A stretch of DNA of 7,704 nucleotides from Chloroflexota bacterium (GTDB taxonomy: Bacteria > Chloroflexota > Anaerolineae > Ardenticatenales > Ardenticatenaceae). Under the pieces are notes generated by a model. That model was given only the letters and a program-made list of their open reading frames with translations. It did not search any database and was not told the origin of the DNA. The stretch is taken from assembly GCA_003520455.1 (NCBI GenBank), contig DOUV01000800.1, positions 1 to 7,704 of the forward strand, read 5' to 3'. Position numbers and translations under genes: made by a program. This document shows positions 1-6,143 of the stretch, piece by piece (the first letter of the stretch is position 1; each line of letters opens with the position of its first letter).

Positions 1-540
1 GTGCCCCCCCCGGGCCAACTCTTCGGCCGCGGCGAGCCCGGCCGGGCCTGCGCCGACGATCGCCACCCGTTTGCCCGTCGGATGCGTCCGGCGAGTGATC
101 ACCCGACGCTGCTTGCGGTTGGCGTCGGCGGCGAACGCCTCGAGCCGGCTGATGTTCACCGGCCCGTTGCGTGTATTGACGACGCAGGAACTCTGGCAAA
201 AATGAGGGCAGACCCGGCCGCAGATTTCAGGCAGGTTGCTGGTCTGCCGAAACACCTCCCCGGCCCCGGCGAAGTCGCCTTGCTCGATGAGCCACAGGGC
301 CAGGGGGATATTGTTGTTGGCCGGGCAAGCCCGCACGCAGGCCTGGGGATAGGGGCACTGGAGGCAGCGGCTGGCCTCGACGACCGCGGTCTCCGGGTCG
401 TACCCGAGGAACACCTCGTCGAAGTTGTGAATACGTTGCGCCGGCGCCTGTCGCGGCACCGCTTGTGGCGGCGTCGCCAGCCGGGTTTTGCGGTTGATTT
501 CCAGGATACTGGTTCGGTCAAACATAGTTGCGCGGTCCAT
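1..540 (-). CDS. GltD-like NAD(P)H-dependent Fe-S flavoprotein, N-terminal 180 residues (runs off left edge)
   Basis: This is the start of a protein of the glutamate synthase small-subunit (GltD/NfnB-like) family, which moves electrons between NAD(P)H, FAD and [4Fe-4S] clusters in the cytoplasm. The visible part has the N-terminal Fe-S domain, with Cys59, 62, 68 and 72 (CLQC...CVRAC followed by PANNNIP) and Cys107, 111, 115 and 119 (CGRVC-x3-C-x3-C). The FAD-binding Rossmann strand follows with GAGPAG at about 163-168. The rest lies outside the window. The ATG at 540 was chosen for its fit with family N-termini; a GGGA about ten bases upstream is a weak ribosome site. An in-frame GTG five codons earlier and an ATG at codon 6 are alternatives. 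The gene begins 33 bases after a small cysteine-containing gene and is the second GltD-like member of this operon. No GltB large subunit is visible, so glutamate synthesis is not implied. Confidence 0.9.
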   Translation of the reverse strand, partial: MDRATMFDRTSILEINRKTRLATPPQAVPRQAPAQRIHNFDEVFLGYDPETAVVEASRCLQCPYPQACVRACPANNNIPLALWLIEQGDFAGAGEVFRQTSNLPEICGRVCPHFCQSSCVVNTRNGPVNISRLEAFAADANRKQRRVITRRTHPTGKRVAIVGAGPAGLAAAEELARGGH

Positions 541-573
541 CCAGCAATTTCCCACAGACTCGGGATGAATACG

Positions 574-852
574 TTAACCACCTACCAGCCCGGCTCGCTC
601 CCGCTCCTGGCGCTGCCAGAGGAGTAACCAGCTATCGTAGGCGTCGGCCCAGTTCTCCTCGGTCACCACCAGAACTTTGTCCACCCCGTCCCGGTCCTTG
701 ATGTAAAAGGTAAGTTCCGGGCGACCGTCCTCCTCGGTCTCGACCATGCAGCCGCCGGGACCAAAGTCCCGGTAGAGCAGTTTCCAGCCGAAGGTGGCCT
801 CGCAGGCGGCCTGCCAGCAGGAGCACCATTGGCGGTCCATGTAGACGATCAT
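574..852 (-). CDS. Small cysteine-containing protein of unknown function (92 aa)
   Basis: I do not recognise this family. The product is 92 residues, soluble in appearance, with no signal peptide or membrane helix. Cysteines are at 10, 12, 19 and 35 (W-C-S-C-W near the start, then AAC and GGC), and Trp residues at 9, 13 and 23 sit near them. The second half is acidic (ETEEDG, TEENWADAYD) and the tail is charged. The four cysteines could bind a metal or cluster or act in thiol redox chemistry, but that is inference. The start at 852 is well supported by GGGAGAGAG at 857-865, four bases before the ATG. It lies between two GltD-like genes: 149 bases after one stop and 33 bases before the next start. 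The context suggests a partner or assembly factor for those flavoproteins. The 149-base gap upstream holds only a short GC hairpin (902-915) and no convincing gene. Confidence 0.8.
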   Translation of the reverse strand: MIVYMDRQWCSCWQAACEATFGWKLLYRDFGPGGCMVETEEDGRPELTFYIKDRDGVDKVLVVTEENWADAYDSWLLLWQRQERERAGLVGG

Positions 853-1001
853 TTTACTCTCTCCCATTCCCTGTGGCCAGGTCGGTCTCCCGGCTTTTGA
901 CGGCCGAGTTCGGCCCTGCACTCTGGCCGGGATCCCAGCCAGCGTCGCCGTCTGCGCACAAATCGAGCCGTACGATGCGAGCGGGCTACCGATTTTCTCG
1001 G

Positions 1002-2822
1002 TCAAACCTTCATGAGGAAGCGGTCGATATCTCGCGCCGCACGTTTCCCAGCGCCCATGGCTCGTACCACGGTATCGGCCCCGGTGACGATGTCGCCGCC
1101 GGCCCAGACGCCGGTCCGGCCGGTCCGTCCCGTCTCCGGGTCCACCGTGATCAGCCCCCACCGGTCGGCGGCCAGCCCGCCGGTGGTTTCGGACAGCGTC
1201 TTGTCGGCCTGGTAGCCCAGAGCGAGCACGACGGTGTCCACCGGCAGGGTGAACTCGGTGCCTGGTTTGGGCACTGGCCGGCGCCGGCCGCTGGCATCGG
1301 GCGCTCCCAGCCCCATCTCCTGGCACTCCATGGCGACCAGGCGTGCCTGTTCGTCCCCGATGAAGCGCACCGGCGTCGTGAGGAACATGAAGCGCACGCC
1401 CTCCTCACGAGCGCTGCCCACTTCCTCGCGGCGGGCCGGCATCTCTGATTCGGATCGCCGATAGACCACAGTGACTTCCCGGAAGCCCAGGCGCAGGGCC
1501 GTCTCAGCCACATCCATCGAAGTGAATTCCTTGAGCCCGTCCCGTTGGACGATGGAGCCCAGGCGGACGGCCGTCTGGGCGACGTCCATGGCCGTATTGC
1601 CGGCGCCGATGACAGCCAGGCGCTCTCCAATCGTGGGTGCGCCCTCGCCGGGCGCCTGACCACTCCGCGATAGCTTGGTCCGGGTCAGAAATTCCGTCGC
1701 GGTGTAGACCCCGTTCAGCTCCTCGCCGGGAATCCTGAGCCGGGTAGGAACGATCGTGCCGGCACCGATGAAGACCGCGCCGTACCCTTGGGCGAGGAGG
1801 TTGTCAATCGTAAGATCCGTGCCGATGGTCGTATTCACCCGGAAGCACACCCCAACCGCCTCGAGAAACTCGATCTCCGCCGCGAGCACGGGGGGCGGGA
1901 GCCGGAACGTGGGGATGCCCCACGCCAGCGCCCCCCCGATGATGGGCAGGGATTCGAAGACGGTGACCTGGTGGCCGCGGAGCGCCAGGTCGGCCGCACA
2001 CGCCAGACCCGAAGGACCGGAACCGACGACGGCGACGCGTCGGCCCGTCGCAGGTGCCTTCTGCTCCGCCGGCTGCTGTCGCCGGCCGGATGCCTGCTCC
2101 CACGTGCCCAGAAAGCGCTCCAGCGCGCCGATAGCGATGGCATCGCCCCCCTCTTGGGCCAGGACACAGGCGCCCTCGCACTGGCGGGCGAAATCACAGA
2201 CCCGGCCACAGATCGCGGGGAAGTTGGTGGTGCGGCGCAGCACTGCGATCCCTCGCTGGAAATCCTGATCGACCAGGGCGCGAATGAACCCGGGGATATC
2301 GTTGTGGACCGGGCAGCCTTGAATGCAGAGGGGTTCGGGACATTGCAAGCAACGGGTGGCCTCGACCAATGCTTGTTCGCGACTGTACCCCAGTTCCACC
2401 TCCTCGAAGTCAACGCTCCGCTCGTGTGGGTCGCGGGCCGGCATACGCACCCGGTAACCCGAGAGCGCCGGCTCCCACTGCGTGTCTGGGTACTCGCGGC
2501 CGAAGGGCAACTTGAGATCGTGATCGTCCCAGAGGCCTGGGTGCGGGCTCGGCCCATAAATGGGCTCCATCTCTTCCGGCGTGCCGACCGCCGTGGCGCC
2601 GCAGGTCTGCAACATGGTGTGGATCTCTGCTCGCCGTAGGGGCGGCACTGTCACGCCTAACAGCTGGCCACTGTGCCCATTGGACTTGGTCGCGTGGGCG
2701 CGGATACCTATAAAATCGGGGGCAATGCCGGCCTTTTCCAGCCGGCTTCGGGCGGCATCTAGAGCCTCACCATGGGTGAAAGCCGCCACCAGGACCCGGG
2801 CTGGTTGTTCTGCCTTGCTCAT
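1002..2822 (-). CDS. GltD-like Fe-S/FAD/NAD(P) oxidoreductase with extra N-terminal domain (606 aa)
   Basis: This is a cytoplasmic flavoprotein of the GltD/NfnB-like family, expected to carry electrons between NAD(P)H, FAD and [4Fe-4S] clusters. Residues 1-85 form an extra alpha/beta domain that loosely resembles ferredoxin-like stress-protein domains. The Fe-S domain has Cys158, 161, 166, 170 and Cys205, 209, 215, 219 (CGRVC-x5-C-x3-C, with Asp where Pro is usual). The FAD Rossmann motif GSGPSG is at about 267-272, followed by GGALAWGIPTFRLP at 297-310. The second nucleotide site has GAGNTAMD at 406-413, and YRRSESEMPA is at 454-463. The C-terminal FAD motif is WAGGDIVTG at 573-581. A 24-residue insertion (about 423-446) carries a second copy of MDVAxTAxRLG. 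At 606 residues it is longer than typical GltD (about 470), because of the N-terminal domain and this insert. The start at 2822 has AGGGAGGG five bases upstream, overlapping the cytochrome stop codon. No glutamate synthase large subunit is visible, so the true partner is unknown. Confidence 0.92.
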   Translation of the reverse strand: MSKAEQPARVLVAAFTHGEALDAARSRLEKAGIAPDFIGIRAHATKSNGHSGQLLGVTVPPLRRAEIHTMLQTCGATAVGTPEEMEPIYGPSPHPGLWDDHDLKLPFGREYPDTQWEPALSGYRVRMPARDPHERSVDFEEVELGYSREQALVEATRCLQCPEPLCIQGCPVHNDIPGFIRALVDQDFQRGIAVLRRTTNFPAICGRVCDFARQCEGACVLAQEGGDAIAIGALERFLGTWEQASGRRQQPAEQKAPATGRRVAVVGSGPSGLACAADLALRGHQVTVFESLPIIGGALAWGIPTFRLPPPVLAAEIEFLEAVGVCFRVNTTIGTDLTIDNLLAQGYGAVFIGAGTIVPTRLRIPGEELNGVYTATEFLTRTKLSRSGQAPGEGAPTIGERLAVIGAGNTAMDVAQTAVRLGSIVQRDGLKEFTSMDVAETALRLGFREVTVVYRRSESEMPARREEVGSAREEGVRFMFLTTPVRFIGDEQARLVAMECQEMGLGAPDASGRRRPVPKPGTEFTLPVDTVVLALGYQADKTLSETTGGLAADRWGLITVDPETGRTGRTGVWAGGDIVTGADTVVRAMGAGKRAARDIDRFLMKV

Positions 2823-2833
2823 GAGATCCCTCC

Positions 2834-3541
2834 CTACCGTGACAGGCTCTCGATGTACTGGATGATCGTTTCCAATTCGTTGTCGCTCAGCATCGCGATA
2901 CTGAAGGGCGGCATTTGTTTTTTCGGTGTTCGCACCTGTCGCCGTACCTCCTCGGCCGTCTTCCCCACCAGGCTGGGTGCCAGAGCGGTGCCTTGAGCCC
3001 CAGGGCCGTGACAGGCGATACACCCTTTACTCTGGAAGAGTTGCGCCCCTTGATCGATGTCTGAGACTGCCTCGCTCTGGGCTCCCTCGGAGCTGGAAGC
3101 CGGAGCTGCCGGGCTCGCCGGTGGCGTCACTTCGATCTGGACGCCGTCAGGCACCTCAGGGAGCGCCATCAGATACGCCACGACGTCGGCGATTTCCTGT
3201 CGAGAGAGGGGAATCCGGGGCATGGTCGCCTGGTTATTGACGGTCTCGGGATTCGCGACGACGGCGGTCAGGAAGGTCGGTCCCGCGACCGCCACACCAT
3301 GCAGATTCGGCCCGACTTGCCCGCGGGCATCCTGGCCGTGACAGACGGCACAGTTGCTCACAAACAGCTGCTGCCCGGCGGCTGAATCTCCGAGGGGCCG
3401 AGAAAAACCGAACACCCGAATAGGGACCCCCTCGGGTTGTGCCGCGGATTCCCGGTAAGCCTGGTAACCGAAGGCGACCAGCGGGGTCCCAATGATCGCG
3501 ACCAGGGCGATGATGATTGCCAGGAGTTCCCATTTGCTCAT
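2834..3541 (-). CDS. Membrane-anchored dihaem cytochrome c (235 aa)
   Basis: This is a class I cytochrome c with two haem domains held on the periplasmic side by an N-terminal membrane helix (about residues 5-27). That helix has no obvious cleavage site, so it probably stays as an anchor. Haem motifs are CAVCH at 64-68 and CIACH at 174-178. Plausible distal methionines are Met107 (in ATMPRIP) and Met210 (in QMPPF). A flexible linker rich in Pro, Ala, Ser and Glu (about 138-160) joins the two domains. The ATG at 3541 is preceded by GGGAGA, seven bases away. The stop is 11 bases before the next GltD-like gene, whose ribosome site overlaps it, so the two are tightly coupled. The upstream neighbour is a CuA-like cupredoxin/polyferredoxin fusion; a CuA centre is a classic partner for cytochrome c, so these two probably exchange electrons. 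The physiological donor and acceptor are not identifiable here. Confidence 0.93.
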   Translation of the reverse strand: MSKWELLAIIIALVAIIGTPLVAFGYQAYRESAAQPEGVPIRVFGFSRPLGDSAAGQQLFVSNCAVCHGQDARGQVGPNLHGVAVAGPTFLTAVVANPETVNNQATMPRIPLSRQEIADVVAYLMALPEVPDGVQIEVTPPASPAAPASSSEGAQSEAVSDIDQGAQLFQSKGCIACHGPGAQGTALAPSLVGKTAEEVRRQVRTPKKQMPPFSIAMLSDNELETIIQYIESLSR

Positions 3542-3566
3542 CAGACAGTCTCCCATTGAGAGAGTA

Positions 3567-3655
3567 GAGATTGGAGATGAGAGATTTGGAGAGGAACGAC
3601 CACCTTCCAGATCGAACACGGCGGCCAAGAACCGCAGTCTCTCATCCTCAATCTC
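3567..3655. repeat. GA-rich heptad-type inverted repeat in the operon spacer
   Basis: Two 18-base arms (3567-3584 and 3638-3655) are reverse complements except for two adjacent positions, and 53 bases separate them. The left arm and its flank read as 7-base units of the form GAGATTG, GAGATGA, GAGATTT. The structure starts four bases after the stop of the cupredoxin-polyferredoxin gene and ends 25 bases before the cytochrome c start. No T-run follows it on the minus strand, so it is not a standard intrinsic terminator. It may affect mRNA processing or stability between the two genes. Confidence 0.7.
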
Positions 3656-3658
3656 CCG

Positions 3659-5569
3659 TTAGCCCAAGTACAAGCGCAAGAACACCACCGTCACACCGAC
3701 GAGAAAGGTCGCGATGGGAACCAGTGCTCGTTGAGCCTGCCGGGGATCAGGGAAGTTTTCCTCCGAGAGGCGATGAGCCAGCAGAATCGACAGCACCAGA
3801 CCGACCAACAGCACAGGAATCTGGAAATAGGGCACCCACCCGGAGAGGTACGGCGTCCACGGGTAGTGCTTCGTCCCCAAGAGATTCCAGCCCCACCCGA
3901 AGGGATCAGAGAGCAACGGGATCGCGTAGGAAACGTTGATGAACAGGAACGCGATGCTAAAGGCAATCCAGGCCATCAGGCCCATTGGCACCAGGGCGTA
4001 GGCATAGGTGACGAAGACACGCCGCAGCGGGACCGAGGAGGCGCCAGCCATTCGCTTCGACAGCCAGGAAAAGAGCAGGAAAATCCCCGGGACGACCACC
4101 AGGTTCAAGGTCAGCAGTCCGGCGGCGTAGGCCAGAAAGGTCGGGAGGCTGGTCACGTTGGCCCAACTCTTCAGCTTCCCCCACGGCCCCAGCATCACCA
4201 CGGAGTAGACGGCCGCGCTGGTGAGCATGATGAAAGCCTTGTAGGCCTCATCCAGATGGCGGTAGGGCACCAGCAGGTCCTTCCCGAAGACCCGCAGGTT
4301 GAGCCCCACGTTACCCACCGGGCAGGCCTTGATGCACTCCGTACAGAGCCCGCAGTAGGCATTGCGGTTGAGTGTGCCGGGGTACTCCATCCAGGGGCAA
4401 CCGAAGGCGTCGGCCGAGCCGCGGATGCACTCTTTCCCACAGTGCCGGCGACAGACCTCGGGATCCTTCACCCGCAACTCTAGCGGCGCCACCATAGAGT
4501 ACAACCCAATGAAGCCGCCCACGGGGCAGACATAGCGGCAGAAAACCCGCCGCTGGAAGATCAGCGACAGCACAATCGCCAGCACGATGAAGAGTGACAA
4601 CACGATCCCGGTCACAACGGGGGTCGTCAGGATGATGGCGCTGAACGTAGCGACCGCCAGGAAGGAGAAGTTCTGCAGCCAGATGTTGCGTAGCCGCCGG
4701 GGCCAGGCCTTTCCGAGGGTGAAGAGCTTACGCTTGCGGCGTTGGACGAAGCTCAATCGCTGCAACCATTCGCCTGGTGCCGGGATGGGACACATGGTGC
4801 ACCATACCCGGGCTCCAAACGGAATCAGGAACATGATCAGCAGCGCCCACCAGATGATCCATACGAAGATGATGGCGAAGTTGTGGTTGCCAACCGGGGT
4901 CCCGAAGAAGGCGGTCAGGAGAACCAGCACGAAGAAGAACAGGTTCGGCAGGATCACGAAGAATTGGAAGGCCCGGTGGCGGAGCACGCGTCTCAGCAGG
5001 CCGATCCCGAGCAGATCGAAAGGCAAGCGGCGGCGTGGCAGACGGGCCCCCAAGGCCGTCAACCGGGGGAGACCCAGGGGGCGGGCGATAATGCCCAGGC
5101 TGCCAGGTGAACGATCCGGATTTCCCGGATTCTCCCGTGTTCTTGAGATGTAGCCCAGGGTGCCGAGCGCGACCAACAGGGTCAACACCATTGCTCCCGC
5201 CGCGGGAGTGTTGGGCTCAACAACCAGCTCCCCAATCATGAACGGGTGCATGTTGCCGCAGGTGTAGGAACAGCGGAAGCGGAACTTGCCGGCCTTGTCG
5301 GCGCTGATGGTCACGGTGGTAGTCCGCCCGGGGAGAACGGGTTCGTTGATCCCATACCCGTCCAGGTAAAACCCGTGTACCACGTCATCCGAAGTAATGT
5401 TGAAGACGACCTGGTCCCCGCGGTTGACATGAATGACCTCGGGTTGCCAATCAAAGCGCTGCGCCGCCAGATTGATCTCCCGCCTGGTGGGCAACCCCGC
5501 GTGAGGGTTCGCCGCGACCAGAGCAAACAGCGCGCTCAAGACGAGAAAGCGTGGTAACCAACGTTTCAT
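3659..5569 (-). CDS. CuA-like cupredoxin fused to NapH/NosR-type membrane polyferredoxin (636 aa)
   Basis: This membrane protein probably transfers electrons between a periplasmic copper site and cytoplasmic-side Fe-S clusters. A Sec-type signal peptide (about 1-21) leads to a cupredoxin domain (about 30-118) with a full CuA ligand set: His65, Cys100, Cys104, His108 and Met111 (C-x3-C-x3-H-x2-M, as in cytochrome oxidase subunit II and NosZ). A membrane helix follows (about 124-140), then a polyferredoxin core with helices near 202-223, 231-251 and 300-338. Cys257-x2-Cys260-Pro and Cys344-x3-Cys348-Pro resemble the paired motifs of NapH, NosR and CcoG. A complete [4Fe-4S] motif is at Cys406, 409, 412 and 416-Pro. 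A second set, Cys373, 377, 381 and 391-Pro, has unusual spacing. Further helices lie near 446-462, 476-501, 518-546, 583-598 and 616-632. The start overlaps the preceding stop as ATGA. It lacks the NosR FMN domain, and a copper-reductase role like CcoG is an alternative. Confidence 0.9.
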   Translation of the reverse strand: MKRWLPRFLVLSALFALVAANPHAGLPTRREINLAAQRFDWQPEVIHVNRGDQVVFNITSDDVVHGFYLDGYGINEPVLPGRTTTVTISADKAGKFRFRCSYTCGNMHPFMIGELVVEPNTPAAGAMVLTLLVALGTLGYISRTRENPGNPDRSPGSLGIIARPLGLPRLTALGARLPRRRLPFDLLGIGLLRRVLRHRAFQFFVILPNLFFFVLVLLTAFFGTPVGNHNFAIIFVWIIWWALLIMFLIPFGARVWCTMCPIPAPGEWLQRLSFVQRRKRKLFTLGKAWPRRLRNIWLQNFSFLAVATFSAIILTTPVVTGIVLSLFIVLAIVLSLIFQRRVFCRYVCPVGGFIGLYSMVAPLELRVKDPEVCRRHCGKECIRGSADAFGCPWMEYPGTLNRNAYCGLCTECIKACPVGNVGLNLRVFGKDLLVPYRHLDEAYKAFIMLTSAAVYSVVMLGPWGKLKSWANVTSLPTFLAYAAGLLTLNLVVVPGIFLLFSWLSKRMAGASSVPLRRVFVTYAYALVPMGLMAWIAFSIAFLFINVSYAIPLLSDPFGWGWNLLGTKHYPWTPYLSGWVPYFQIPVLLVGLVLSILLAHRLSEENFPDPRQAQRALVPIATFLVGVTVVFLRLYLG

Positions 5570-5946
5570 CCCTTCACCCCCTTGCTGCCCACTCGCTCGC
5601 CACCAACACCGCCACCACCAACTCGGATGGCCCGGATCAAATCCTCAGGACCAGTGGCCGTCATCCGCCTCGCATCGTAGAGATGCATCTCATTCCCTGT
5701 GGCCTCCAGACAAATAAACCGGAGCACGTCCTCAGCCGACAGTGGGAAAGGGGTTGCCAGTATCGTGCCCGGCTCAGACACCTGGATTACGACGTCGGGG
5801 TGGAGATCAAAGACATGGGCCCACCCCCCAGGTTCGTCCGGCTCGCATGCGACGACGTCGATATCGGCGGTCGTCGCAAGCAACCCCTCGATCGCCCGGC
5901 CGACGAGTGGGAACCGAGAAAGGATGGCCACGCGACGGACCCTCAT
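5566..5946 (-). CDS. Stand-alone degenerate receiver (pseudo-receiver) protein (126 aa)
   Basis: The first 60 residues follow the receiver-domain pattern of NarL-type regulators. They align without gaps with the response regulator at 6268-6927 (RVAILSRFPLVGRAIEGLL against RVLLVDDHVLFRKGLMALL; DIDVV against DFNVV; HPDVVI against MPDLIL). The acidic pair is replaced by Ser10-Arg11, and the phospho-acceptor Asp56 is replaced by Val56, so classical phosphorylation is not expected. The end of the fold (GPEDLIRAIR, about 99-108) resembles receiver helix 5. There is no DNA-binding domain; the chain ends in a Gly-rich tail (about 110-126). The start at 5946 has a strong GGAGG five bases upstream. It is the first gene of the redox operon, and its TGA overlaps the next ATG by four bases, which suggests translational coupling. 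It may bind a partner kinase, regulator or the redox complex. Without the receiver comparison it would be called hypothetical. Confidence 0.82.
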   Translation of the reverse strand: MRVRRVAILSRFPLVGRAIEGLLATTADIDVVACEPDEPGGWAHVFDLHPDVVIQVSEPGTILATPFPLSAEDVLRFICLEATGNEMHLYDARRMTATGPEDLIRAIRVGGGGVGGERVGSKGVKG

Positions 5947-5981
5947 TCGTGCCTCCGTTCACCATGCTGCGGCTTACTCGT

Positions 5982-6010
5982 AGTATACGCGCTGGCTTGC
6001 GCGCTGATCC
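5982..6010 (-). promoter_or_regulatory. Candidate promoter of the redox operon
   Basis: On the minus strand TATACT (5982-5987) is a good -10 element, about 36 bases before the first ATG of the operon. No good -35 is seen at 16-18 bases spacing (only a GGATCA-like match). The interval instead carries the direct repeat CAGCGCG, at 6000-6006 and 5988-5994, twelve bases apart and abutting the -10. A strong -10 with a poor -35 is typical of activator-dependent promoters, and the adjacent NarL-type regulator is the obvious candidate. The assignment rests on sequence resemblance only. Confidence 0.45.
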
Positions 6011-6035
6011 ATCCTCCAGGGTAGCCCTTTTCACA

Positions 6036-6065
6036 CAAAAGAAGAGCTATCTTGCGATAGCTCTT
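6036..6065 (-). terminator. Intrinsic terminator downstream of the two-component genes
   Basis: On the minus strand a perfect 10-bp stem, AAGAGCTATC with GATAGCTCTT, encloses a GCAA loop of the GNRA type and is followed by CTTTTG. The stem is 6042-6065 and the T-run 6037-6040. No T-run follows on the plus strand, so it works best for leftward transcription. It lies about 200 bases after the response-regulator stop and about 50 bases before the candidate promoter, so it probably separates the regulatory genes from the redox operon. Confidence 0.7.
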
Positions 6066-6143
6066 TCGGGCCCCGTCGCGCCCGTTGGATAGTCTGTTCG
6101 GGCTATGCGCGCAGAGGCGTGCACAAAAACCAAGCCTTGTCGC

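Noticed and set aside
1..627. Plus-strand open frame across the left edge, and other long plus-strand frames (for example 1788-2639 and 3731-4483).
   Set aside because: They lie opposite minus-strand genes with clear domain motifs, have Arg/Gly/Pro/Ala-rich low-character translations, and show no recognisable motif; they are by-products of GC-rich coding DNA.
902..915. GC hairpin (GGCCGA/TCGGCC) between the flavoprotein gene and the 92-residue gene as a terminator.
   Set aside because: The stem is only about five base pairs and no T-run follows on the minus strand; such short palindromes are frequent in GC-rich DNA.
574..1326. A longer 250-residue reading of the 92-residue gene, extending upstream to 1326.
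   Set aside because: The extension overlaps the flavoprotein gene and reads as low-character sequence, whereas the ATG at 852 has a strong ribosome site.
1002..2822. Naming this gene gltD (glutamate synthase small subunit).
   Set aside because: The family match is clear, but no large subunit is visible, the protein has an extra domain and insert, and the neighbours are respiratory; the role is probably different.
3659..5569. Calling the gene nosR, napH or coxB.
   Set aside because: It has the NapH/NosR-like core but no FMN domain, and the CuA-like domain is not followed by oxidase features; none of these names fits the whole protein.
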